This document shows positions 1-6,937 of a DNA stretch of 10,293 bases, piece by piece. The notes under the pieces are model-generated. The model was not told the DNA's origin. It made no database searches and worked only from the letters and a program-made list of their open reading frames with translations. This DNA comes from Bacteroidales bacterium UBA3816. GTDB lineage: Bacteria; Bacteroidota; Bacteroidia; Bacteroidales; P3. The DNA lies in contig DFDY01000131.1 of the NCBI GenBank assembly GCA_002368955.1, positions 1 through 10,293 of the forward strand. Direction: 5' to 3'. The position numbers and the translations under genes are program-made. Position 1 is the first letter of the stretch; each line of letters begins with the position of its first letter.

Positions 1-88
1 ATTTATCTCCTATCGTTAAAATGCGAATTAACCTTTGCAGAAAAATAATCTAGATGACTCATTTAGGAGGCGAGGGAAACGGATGTAG

Positions 89-126
89 GGGACGGAAGCG
101 GGGGTCCTTATTGGGACGGAGCGGGG
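89..126 (+). repeat. G-rich imperfect direct repeat upstream of pfkA
   Basis: Two near-identical copies of a G-rich motif, GGGACGGAAGCGGGG at 89-103 and GGGACGGAGCGGGG at 113-126, differ by one inserted A. Together with GGG at 74-76 they give five plus-strand runs of three or more G, separated by 7 to 11 bases. This is a relaxed G-quadruplex pattern, with loops slightly longer than the canonical limit. The stretch contrasts sharply with the AT-rich flanks and codes for nothing recognisable. Function is unknown. Confidence 0.6.
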
Positions 127-174
127 AATGCGACACAGGCAATTTGGAGAAAACGAATGTCCTGTAGGAATTTT

Positions 175-208
175 TTTGATTATATATATAAAAAAAATTG
201 TATATTTG
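175..208 (+). promoter_or_regulatory. Bacteroidetes-type promoter of the pfkA-purH-mreB unit
   Basis: The -7 box TATATTTG at 201-208 matches the Bacteroidetes consensus TAnnTTTG exactly. A TTTG at 175-178 could be the -33 element, with a 22-base spacer, slightly longer than usual. The surrounding 169-215 is almost pure A and T. Transcription would start near 215, giving a leader of roughly 60 bases before the preferred pfkA ATG at 274. No comparable box appears before purH or mreB, so this probably drives all three genes. Confidence 0.6.
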
Positions 209-273
209 TAAATTGTTTTGGGTTATGACTTTTGTCGCAACCCTATATATATCAATTTATTAAAAAGAAAGAG

Positions 274-1374
274 ATGGCATTAAAAAGAGTTATGGTTCTT
301 ACAGGCGGCGGCGATTGCCCTGGCCTGAATGCCGTAATCAGAGGTATAGTAAAACGCGCCTCCCAAGAAAAAGATTGGGAGGTGATAGGCTGCATTGAGT
401 CATTCAACGGTGTGCTTCGCGAGCCCACCGAGATCGTGGAGCTGAACGAGAAAAACGTTCACGGCCTGCTGGTCATGGGCGGCACCATCTTGGGTACCAC
501 CAACAAAAGCGGCCCCTTTGAGTGGCCCGTGCGCCAACCCGATGGCAGCTGGACCACTGTGGACCGCAGCGACGAGATGATTCGCAAACTCGGCTACATG
601 GGTGTCGATGCCGTGATCAACATCGGCGGCGACGGTTCACAACGTATCTCCCTCGGCCTTGCCCAAAAGGGACTCAACATCGTGGGCGTGCCCAAGACGA
701 TCGACAACGACCTCTCCTCCACCGACTACACCTTCGGATTTCAGACAGCCGTGCAGATTTGCACCGAAGCCATCGACAAACTAGTGACCACTGCGGCCAG
801 CCACAACCGTGTCTTCATCATGGAGGTGATGGGCCGCGAGGCCGGCTGGATAGCCCTGCACAGTGCCATAGCCGGCGGTGCCGACGTGTGTCTCATACCG
901 GAGATACCCTACGACATCAACGAAATCAAGAAAAAAATCGAGCAGCGCTATGTCAAACGCCATGGTTTCTGCATCATCGTGGTGGCCGAAGGAGCCAAAC
1001 CCAAGGGCGGCACCATTGTGGGCACGCAGACCGGCGAGGTGGGCTACCAGCACATCAAGCTGGGCGGCATCGGCAACCAGCTGGCCGCAGAACTCAAAGC
1101 CGCCGGCGTGGAGCAGGACATCCGCTGCACCATCCTGGGACATCTGCAACGTGGTGGCACCCCCACTGCTTTCGACCGCATCCTGGCATCGGTATTTGGC
1201 GTGCGTGCCATGGAGCTGGTGATGGAAGGCAAGTACGGCCGCATGGTGGCCTACCACCACCCCGACATTGTGGACGTCTCCCTCGAAGAGGCCGTGCGGG
1301 CGCAGAACCTCGTGGACCCCAACAGCCTCCTGGTGCACACCGCCAAGGGTCTCGGCATCGAATTCGGCGACTAG
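274..1374 (+). CDS. pfkA: 6-phosphofructokinase (group III PFK-A family)
   Basis: A cytoplasmic glycolytic enzyme that phosphorylates fructose 6-phosphate to fructose 1,6-bisphosphate. The 366-residue product has the N-terminal nucleotide-binding GGGDCPGLN (11-19), GGDGS (118-122), the catalytic PKTIDND (140-146), MGREAGW (186-192) and the sugar-phosphate-binding LGHLQRGG (288-295). Gly121 in GGDGS is typical of ATP users, while Lys141 in PKTIDND is the residue seen in pyrophosphate-type and group III enzymes (classic ATP enzymes have Gly). The pair fits the mixed group III PFKs, so ATP is the likely donor but not proven. The ATG at 274 was chosen because the family starts about ten residues before the GGG motif. 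An upstream TTG at 232 would only add a lysine-rich tail. It is first in a same-direction run with purH (51 bases downstream) and mreB. Confidence 0.95.
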   Translation: MALKRVMVLTGGGDCPGLNAVIRGIVKRASQEKDWEVIGCIESFNGVLREPTEIVELNEKNVHGLLVMGGTILGTTNKSGPFEWPVRQPDGSWTTVDRSDEMIRKLGYMGVDAVINIGGDGSQRISLGLAQKGLNIVGVPKTIDNDLSSTDYTFGFQTAVQICTEAIDKLVTTAASHNRVFIMEVMGREAGWIALHSAIAGGADVCLIPEIPYDINEIKKKIEQRYVKRHGFCIIVVAEGAKPKGGTIVGTQTGEVGYQHIKLGGIGNQLAAELKAAGVEQDIRCTILGHLQRGGTPTAFDRILASVFGVRAMELVMEGKYGRMVAYHHPDIVDVSLEEAVRAQNLVDPNSLLVHTAKGLGIEFGD

Positions 1375-1425
1375 CCCATCCCCTACCCCACCCATAAATC
1401 ACAGAGACAAAACGAACAATAATAT

Positions 1426-2952
1426 ATGGACACAAAAAAGATAAAATCAGCCCTCATCTCCGTCTTCTATAAGGACGGACTGGAAGACATCGTCCGCGCC
1501 CTCAATGCCCAAGGAGTCACCATCTACTCCACCGGCGGCACCTACAAGTTCATCCACGACCTAGGCATCGAACCCGTGGCTGTGGAGTCGCTCACTGGCT
1601 ATCCATCCATCCTGGGCGGCCGCGTCAAGACACTGCATCCCAAAGTGTTTGGCGGAATACTGAGTCGCCGAGACATGTTCTCCGACGGCGAGCAACTAGA
1701 GCAGTACCAGATTCCAGAAATCGACCTGGTCATCGTCGACCTCTATCCCTTTGAGGCCACCGTGGCTAGCGGTGCCCCCGAGCAGGACATTATCGAAAAG
1801 ATCGACATTGGAGGCATCTCACTGATCCGCGCCGCTGCCAAGAACTTCAAAGACGTGGTCATCGTGCCTGCCGTGAATCACTACGAGGAGTTCCTGAAAA
1901 TCTATCAGGAGCAGGACGGCTCCACCACCCTGGCCCAGCGTCGCCACTTTGCCGCCTGTGCCTTCAACGTTAGTTCCAACTACGACACCGCCATTTTCAA
2001 CTACTTCAACCGCGAGGAGCAGATACCTGCCTTCAAGCAGAGTTGCACCCAGGCCAACGTGCTGCGCTACGGCGAGAACCCCCATCAGAAGGGCTACTAT
2101 TTTGGCAATCTGGATGCCTGTTTCACAAAACTCAACGGTAAGGAAATCTCATACAACAATATCGGCGACATCGATGCCGCCTGTGCCCTCATTGACGACT
2201 TCAGCGAGACCACCTTCGCCATCCTCAAGCACAACAACGCCTGTGGCCTGGCCTGCCGCCCCACCCTGCTGGAGGCATGGAAGGACGCACTGGCCGGCGA
2301 CCCGGTTTCGGCCTTTGGCGGCATACTGATTGCCAACCGCCCCATCACTAAAGATGTGGCCGAAGAGATGCACAAAATCTTCTTCGAGGTGTGCATCGCC
2401 CCCGACTATGATGAGGAGGCCCTCACCATCCTCAAGGGCAAAAAGAATAGAATTATACTGAAGCGCAACGCCTTCAAGATGCACGACAAGGTCTTCCGCA
2501 GCGTGTTGGACGGCGTGCTGGTGCAGGACCGCGACAACGTGGTACCCACTGCTGCCGACATGTCCAAGAGTGTCACCTCCACCCCCATCACCGAGGCCCA
2601 GGCCCGAGACTTGGCCTTTGCCACCATCTTGGTGAAGCACACCAAAAGCAACGCCATTGTGCTGGCCAAGAACGGCCAACTTTGCGCTAGCGGCACGGGC
2701 CAAACCTCGCGTGTAGATGCCCTCCGCCAGGCCATTGCCAAGGCTCAGTCATTCGGCTTTTACCTCAATGGGGCAGTCATGGCCAGCGATGCCTTCTTCC
2801 CCTTCCCCGACTGCGTGGAGATTGCCCATCAGGCCGGCATTGTGGCTGTGGCCCATCCGGGTGGCTCTATCCACGACCAGGATTCCATCGACTACTGCGA
2901 GAAGAACCACATGGGCATGGCCATCACTGGTTTCCGCCACTTCAAACATTAA
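1426..2952 (+). CDS. purH: Bifunctional AICAR transformylase / IMP cyclohydrolase
   Basis: Catalyses the last two steps of de novo purine synthesis: formylation of AICAR with 10-formyl-tetrahydrofolate, then ring closure to IMP. The 508 residues are full length for the family. The N-terminal MGS-like cyclohydrolase domain covers about 1-195, with STGGT (35-39) and GRVKTLHPK (65-73). The transformylase domain follows, with LRYGENPHQ (213-221), the catalytic Lys268-His269 pair in LKHNNACG, DPVSAFGG (292-299), GQTSRVD (425-431), SDAFFPFPD (454-462) and AHPGGS (476-481). The more common form of the catalytic block is KHTNPCG, but the Lys-His pair is intact. The start lacks a Shine-Dalgarno sequence and is preceded by an A-rich stretch, as is usual in Bacteroidetes. 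No promoter is visible in either flanking spacer, so it is probably co-transcribed with pfkA and mreB. Confidence 0.97.
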   Translation: MDTKKIKSALISVFYKDGLEDIVRALNAQGVTIYSTGGTYKFIHDLGIEPVAVESLTGYPSILGGRVKTLHPKVFGGILSRRDMFSDGEQLEQYQIPEIDLVIVDLYPFEATVASGAPEQDIIEKIDIGGISLIRAAAKNFKDVVIVPAVNHYEEFLKIYQEQDGSTTLAQRRHFAACAFNVSSNYDTAIFNYFNREEQIPAFKQSCTQANVLRYGENPHQKGYYFGNLDACFTKLNGKEISYNNIGDIDAACALIDDFSETTFAILKHNNACGLACRPTLLEAWKDALAGDPVSAFGGILIANRPITKDVAEEMHKIFFEVCIAPDYDEEALTILKGKKNRIILKRNAFKMHDKVFRSVLDGVLVQDRDNVVPTAADMSKSVTSTPITEAQARDLAFATILVKHTKSNAIVLAKNGQLCASGTGQTSRVDALRQAIAKAQSFGFYLNGAVMASDAFFPFPDCVEIAHQAGIVAVAHPGGSIHDQDSIDYCEKNHMGMAITGFRHFKH

Positions 2953-3000
2953 CCCCCTCAGCGAACAAAAGAAGATAATAATATAAGCATTAATAATAAA

Positions 3001-4026
3001 ATGGGTCTATTTTCATTTTTTAACAAAGAGGTCGCAATGGACCTGGGCACAGCCAACTCCATTGTCATTTACAACGACCAGATTGTTGTTGACGAGCCCT
3101 CTATTGTGGCCGTCGACCGCAACACCGGACACATCATCGCCGTCGGCAAACGCGCCCAGTCTATGGCAGGCAAGACCGACAATAAGAACATCGAGACTAT
3201 CCGTCCCTTGCGCGGCGGAGTCATTGCAGATTTCGAGATGGCCCAACACCTGATTCGTGAGCTTATCGGCATCACCCGCATCAACCGCTCGTTTATGCCC
3301 CCTTCGCTCCGCATGGTCATCTGCATTCCTTCAGGCATCACCAATGTGGAAGAGCGCGCCGTGCGCGAATCGGCCGAGCAGGCTGGGGCCAAGGAAATCC
3401 GCATGATTCATGAACCCATGGCCGCCGCCATAGGTATCGGCATCGACGTTCTCGAACCCGAAGGACACATGATTGTCGACATCGGAGGTGGCACTGCCGA
3501 GATTGCCGTCATCTCCCTCGGTGGCATCGTTTGCAACAACTCTATCCGCGTGGCTGGCGACGAGTTCAACGAGAACGTGGTGGAATACATGCGCAAACAG
3601 CACAACATGGTCATTGGCGAGCGCACCGCCGAGCAGGTGAAAATCAAAGTCGGTGCCGCCATCAGCGAGCTGGACGAGCCCCCAGAGGACTACCCCACCC
3701 TGGGCCGCGACCTACTGACCGGACTGCCCAAGGAGATCTCTGTCAACTACAAGGAGATTGCCCATGCCCTTGACAAGTCTATCGCCCGCATCGAGCAAGC
3801 CATTCTCGACACCCTTTCGGCCACCCCGCCCGAGCTGGCTGCCGATATTTACCGTACGGGTATCTACTTGGCTGGCGGTGGATCACTGCTTCGCGGTCTG
3901 GACCAGCGTATCTCCTCCAAGACCAAACTGCAGGTGCACATTGCCGAAGACCCCCTGCGTGCCGTCGCCCGTGGCACCGGCATCGCCCTCAAGAACTTCA
4001 ACAAGTTCTCCTTCCTCATTCGCTAA
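3001..4026 (+). CDS. mreB: Rod shape-determining actin homologue MreB
   Basis: A bacterial actin that forms membrane-attached filaments and guides lateral cell-wall synthesis through MreC/MreD, PBP2 and RodA. The 341-residue protein is full length. It shows the actin-fold ATP-binding blocks: phosphate 1 DLGTANS (14-20), the connecting EPMAAAIG (138-145), phosphate 2 DIGGGT (160-165) and adenosine LAGGGSLLRGL (290-300). The N-terminal MGLFSFF is a plausible membrane-binding segment. It follows purH after 48 bases with no visible promoter, so it is likely read from the pfkA promoter. In related Bacteroidales, purH-mreB is normally followed by mreC, mreD, mrdA and rodA. Here an intrinsic terminator comes 37 bases after the stop and none of these genes follows in the window. 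Confidence 0.96.
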   Translation: MGLFSFFNKEVAMDLGTANSIVIYNDQIVVDEPSIVAVDRNTGHIIAVGKRAQSMAGKTDNKNIETIRPLRGGVIADFEMAQHLIRELIGITRINRSFMPPSLRMVICIPSGITNVEERAVRESAEQAGAKEIRMIHEPMAAAIGIGIDVLEPEGHMIVDIGGGTAEIAVISLGGIVCNNSIRVAGDEFNENVVEYMRKQHNMVIGERTAEQVKIKVGAAISELDEPPEDYPTLGRDLLTGLPKEISVNYKEIAHALDKSIARIEQAILDTLSATPPELAADIYRTGIYLAGGGSLLRGLDQRISSKTKLQVHIAEDPLRAVARGTGIALKNFNKFSFLIR

Positions 4027-4063
4027 TCCCCCTGTGGCTTCCGAGCCGCAGACACACCCATCA

Positions 4064-4101
4064 GGAGACAATCACCCAAAAAAGTGGTTGTCTCCTTTCT
4101 T
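4064..4101 (+). terminator. Intrinsic terminator after mreB
   Basis: The left arm GGAGACAATCAC (4064-4075) pairs with GTGGTTGTCTCC (4084-4095): 12 pairs with one wobble and an A-rich 8-base loop. The T-rich tail TTTCTT follows at 4096-4101. It lies 37 bases past the mreB stop and should end the pfkA-purH-mreB transcript. Confidence 0.85.
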
Positions 4102-4214
4102 ATTAATCCCGTTGCTGTTCATAGGAAAAGGTATCCCAACACCAGAACAAATACACACGACCTCCCAAAACAGAAAAGCGTATGCATTTTTTTTTCTATA
4201 TGCATTATTTTTTG

Positions 4215-4222
4215 TACCTTTG
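4215..4222 (+). promoter_or_regulatory. -7 promoter box for the small barrel-protein gene
   Basis: TACCTTTG matches TAnnTTTG and lies 46 bases before the ATG at 4269, inside an AT-rich spacer. I see no clear TTTG -33 box; T-rich sequence occupies that position. Two ATGCAT palindromes (4183-4188 and 4200-4205) lie just upstream and could be part of a control site, but may be chance. Placement after the mreB terminator supports separate transcription of the next gene. Confidence 0.5.
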
Positions 4223-4268
4223 TGGCAAACAAAAACAATATTATTAACATCTAAATAACAATAATACA

Positions 4269-4778
4269 ATGAGTAACACTATCAGGAAAACCCTTTGCGT
4301 CTTAATCGCACTGCTCTTTATTGGAGGTTTCACCAACCTCAGTGCACAAGAGAGCACTCAAAAAAGTAAAAAATTTGAATGGGAAGCATCCATCTCCCAG
4401 ACGGCCAAATTCAACCTTTTTGACGTGCTGGCCTGCGACATTGCTGTCAGGTACAAGTTCTCCGACCACTTCTCTGCTGGTATAGCTGCCGTTCCTTCCA
4501 CCATGATAATAACAGACAACCCCTTTAATGGTGTTTTCTATTTACCCACCATGGCCTCCTTGCGCTATGATTTCGCGACACAAAAGACCCTATCGCCCTA
4601 TTTCATTCTGGACGCAGGCGGCTCATTTATAGGAGGATTTGAGGGATTTCAAGGCAGGTTTGGCATCGGCCTAGACATCAATGCATTCGACAACTGTTCC
4701 TTATTTACTGAACTGGGCATTACCACTCTGGCTTTTGAATTAGTATGGATCCCCATCTCAGCAGGCATTCGATTCTAA
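4269..4778 (+). CDS. Small predicted outer-membrane beta-barrel protein
   Basis: I do not recognise a named family. The 169-residue product begins with a clear Sec signal peptide: basic residues at 6-7, a hydrophobic core at about 9-20, and a likely signal peptidase I cut after Ala26 in LSA/QE. The mature part of about 143 residues alternates polar and hydrophobic residues and has Gly/aromatic turns (for example AGGSFIGGF at 116-124). It ends in GIRF, a C-terminal Phe as expected for barrel insertion by the BAM machinery. Size and pattern suggest a small eight-strand-like barrel in the outer membrane, which is inference. Its sequence is visibly more AT-rich than pfkA-purH-mreB. It has its own -7 box upstream and a terminator downstream, so it is a single-gene unit. 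It occupies the position where mreC is expected in relatives. Confidence 0.8.
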   Translation: MSNTIRKTLCVLIALLFIGGFTNLSAQESTQKSKKFEWEASISQTAKFNLFDVLACDIAVRYKFSDHFSAGIAAVPSTMIITDNPFNGVFYLPTMASLRYDFATQKTLSPYFILDAGGSFIGGFEGFQGRFGIGLDINAFDNCSLFTELGITTLAFELVWIPISAGIRF

Positions 4779-4800
4779 CGCATCCACTTCAATAAAGAAA

Positions 4801-4838
4801 AATAGGGCAACCGCAATGGCTGCCCTATTATTTTTTCT
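4801..4838. terminator. Bidirectional terminator between convergent genes
   Basis: AATAGGGCA (4801-4809) pairs with TGCCCTATT (4821-4829). A further two pairs follow one mismatch, around a 5-base loop. On the plus strand a T-rich tail follows at 4831-4838. On the minus strand the sequence beyond the stem is also T-rich (complement of 4790-4800). It sits between the stop of the barrel gene and the stop of the leftward dacB-like gene, so it can serve both. Confidence 0.8.
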
Positions 4839-4848
4839 ATCTCAGAAA

Positions 4849-6282
4849 CTAGAGTTTCACTATCTCTTCTATGATATCTTTAATCAGGCGGTCCATGGTG
4901 GCATCGTCGCAGTCATAGTTGTTGCACATGATGGCGAAACTGAACATCTCGTCGTCGTCGTTGGTGAAGTAGCCCACAAAGTTGCGCACTCCAGGCATGA
5001 TGCCGCTCTTCACGCGCAGCGAACAGCCACCGGGCACCTCGGGTATGACAGCATACTCAGGCATTTTCTGGCTGATGCCCAAGGCACTGGCAAAGTCCCA
5101 AAAGAAAGGCTGCCGAGCCACTGCATCCAAGAACTGGGTGACGAAATAGGCCGTCACATGGTTGTCACGCGAAAGGCCGCTACCATCCACCATCTTCACC
5201 TCGCGGGGGTCGAGATTTAACTCGTTGAAATAGTCATAGAGGAATTTCCTTCCCGAAGCATAGCAGCCATGGCCGTCACGCAGATAGCCCATCAGCTTGA
5301 AAAGGCTCTCTGCAGCAATATTGCTGTTGGTCTGGGTGGTGAGGGCTGTGATGGTGAGCAGGTTGAAGGAGGTATCCACACACACCTGCCTATATTTCTT
5401 GGGCATGGTGAAGTCTATCGAAGGCTCGCCAGTGACGGTGAACCCGTTGCGGCGCAGATAGCGGGTGAAATCCTGAGCCATGGTGAGGGCCGGATGGGGC
5501 ATTGAAGCGCGGAAATGGGTGTCGGCCGTGCCCATGGGAATAATGCCACGGCAAATACGGCTCTTCTCATATGGAGAACCGTAGAAAGTTATGTCGAAAA
5601 CCGTGTCGCGCGTACCTGTCACCACATGATTGGCGATGGGGATTTCGGGCTGTATGCTGGTCACCACTGCCGGGTCTCCTACCCTTCTGCCAGCACGGAA
5701 ATGCACGTCCACAGAGTTCTCGTTGTAGTTAAGGCCACAGGCACCGCTTCCAAAAGAATTGCCGATGTCGGACCACTGCCACGAGGGGTGCATCATCTCG
5801 TCCTCGAAAAGCGAAGTGTCCACATAGACATGACCATTAACGCGGCGGATGCCCATTTTGCGTAGACCGGCTGCCAACCGATTGAAAGTAGAATCGGTAT
5901 AGGCAAAGCGGTCGGAGCAGAAGAATGGATCGCCAGAGCCCACCACAATCAGGTCGCCATTGAGTATACCGCTCTCGATGCTGCCCGAATAGTAGAGATA
6001 GTTCTCAAAGGTAAACTTGGGGCCTAAGCGGCTGTAGGCCGCTGCCGAGGTAAACAACTTATTGATGGCAGCCGGCATCATGAAGAGGTCTTCGTTGCGC
6101 GAATAGATGGTGCTGTCTTTAGTGATATTGTGGATGCACACCGCAAAGGAAGCGTGTTTCACGGCAGGCCGACGGGTGATGTGACGCACCACAAAGTCCA
6201 CCCTGTCGGTATTCTGCGCCACAGAGGCAAAGCAAGTCAATAGAACAACAAATGTCAGTAGCAGTTTCTTGCAATACTTCAT
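4849..6282 (-). CDS. dacB: PBP4/DacB-like protein (S13 family) lacking the catalytic serine
   Basis: Related to D-Ala-D-Ala carboxypeptidase/endopeptidase PBP4, which trims or opens peptidoglycan cross-links in the periplasm. The 477 residues include a signal peptide (likely cut after Ala22, SVA/Q) and a full-length S13 fold. Recognisable blocks are the SGDPFF region (116-121), TNSNIAAESLFKLMG (318-332), DGSGLSRDN (366-374, the second active-site motif) and KSG (425-427, the KTG-box equivalent). The first motif, normally PASxxK, reads PAAINK at 70-75. Lys75 is present but Ala72 (codon GCC) replaces the nucleophilic Ser, so the acyl-enzyme reaction should be impossible. The frame is intact and the rest well preserved, so it is not an obvious decaying gene. 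It may bind peptidoglycan or a partner, or the change may be a sequencing error. It starts 8 bases after engB and is last in its operon. Confidence 0.88.
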   Translation of the reverse strand: MKYCKKLLLTFVVLLTCFASVAQNTDRVDFVVRHITRRPAVKHASFAVCIHNITKDSTIYSRNEDLFMMPAAINKLFTSAAAYSRLGPKFTFENYLYYSGSIESGILNGDLIVVGSGDPFFCSDRFAYTDSTFNRLAAGLRKMGIRRVNGHVYVDTSLFEDEMMHPSWQWSDIGNSFGSGACGLNYNENSVDVHFRAGRRVGDPAVVTSIQPEIPIANHVVTGTRDTVFDITFYGSPYEKSRICRGIIPMGTADTHFRASMPHPALTMAQDFTRYLRRNGFTVTGEPSIDFTMPKKYRQVCVDTSFNLLTITALTTQTNSNIAAESLFKLMGYLRDGHGCYASGRKFLYDYFNELNLDPREVKMVDGSGLSRDNHVTAYFVTQFLDAVARQPFFWDFASALGISQKMPEYAVIPEVPGGCSLRVKSGIMPGVRNFVGYFTNDDDEMFSFAIMCNNYDCDDATMDRLIKDIIEEIVKL

Positions 6283-6290
6283 TACAATAG

Positions 6291-6902
6291 TTAGATTTTA
6301 TTTTGTTTCAGTTGTTGGTTGATTTCTTCAATACGGTTCAGCACATGGTCACGCCCATAGCGGGTCACCGAAGAGGTCATCATCATCTCGGGCAGCTCCT
6401 CCCATGTCTCCGACAGAATCCGCTTATAGGCATTCACCGTGGCGGCCACTTCGCGCTGTTTCTGCTTGTCTATCTTGGTAAAGACGATGGTCAGTGGAAT
6501 GCCGTTCATACCCAAGAAGTTGATAAACTCCAAGTCTATCTGCTGCGGTGGAATGCGTGAGTCGACCAGCACAAATACATTCACCAGGGCCTCACGCTTC
6601 AGCATATAGTCTGTAATCATCTTCTGCCACTTCTCGCGCGAGGTCTTGGAGGTGCGGGCATAGCCATAGCCGGGCAGGTCCACCAGATACCACTCGTTGT
6701 TGATTATGAAATGGTTGATCAGCTGTGTCTTGCCTGGTCTTACGCTGGTCTTGGCCAGCCCCTTATGGTTGGTGAGCATATTGATGAGCGACGACTTGCC
6801 CACATTGCTCCTGCCGATGAAGGCATACTCGGGCAATCCCAAATTGGGGCACTTGCGATAGTCGCTGTTGCTCACCACGAATTCTGCTTTCTTTATTTCC
6901 AT
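6291..6902 (-). CDS. engB: Ribosome biogenesis GTP-binding protein EngB (YsxC/YihA)
   Basis: A small TRAFAC-class GTPase needed for assembly of the large ribosomal subunit and usually essential. The 203-residue product shows all the GTPase motifs: G1 GRSNVGKS (30-37), the Thr-containing switch SVRPGKTQ (53-60), G3 DLPGYG (75-80), G4 TKID (142-145) and G5 TSS (176-178). Length is normal for the family. The ATG at 6902 places G1 at residue 30, as expected. It sits 35 bases after glsB and 8 bases before dacB on the same strand. A purine-rich AAAGGA lies close before the start. It is probably translated from the same message as the acyltransferases, which would tie an essential ribosome factor to an envelope operon. 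Confidence 0.95.
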   Translation of the reverse strand: MEIKKAEFVVSNSDYRKCPNLGLPEYAFIGRSNVGKSSLINMLTNHKGLAKTSVRPGKTQLINHFIINNEWYLVDLPGYGYARTSKTSREKWQKMITDYMLKREALVNVFVLVDSRIPPQQIDLEFINFLGMNGIPLTIVFTKIDKQKQREVAATVNAYKRILSETWEELPEMMMTSSVTRYGRDHVLNRIEEINQQLKQNKI

Positions 6903-6937
6903 AGTCCTTTCTTTTTCCCAGCCTGTGGGTGCTATTT

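Noticed and set aside
232..273. TTG start for pfkA giving a 14-residue N-terminal extension
   Set aside because: The extension is lysine-rich with no family counterpart. The ATG at 274 places the GGG motif where the family has it.
522..1397. Long plus-strand frame of 291 codons inside pfkA
   Set aside because: It is an out-of-frame reading of a clear enzyme gene, rich in Arg, His and Gln from GC-biased codons, with no protein-like motifs.
6903..6937. Internal terminator between glsB and engB (CCCA...TGGG)
   Set aside because: Only four pairs and no T-run after it in the direction of transcription.
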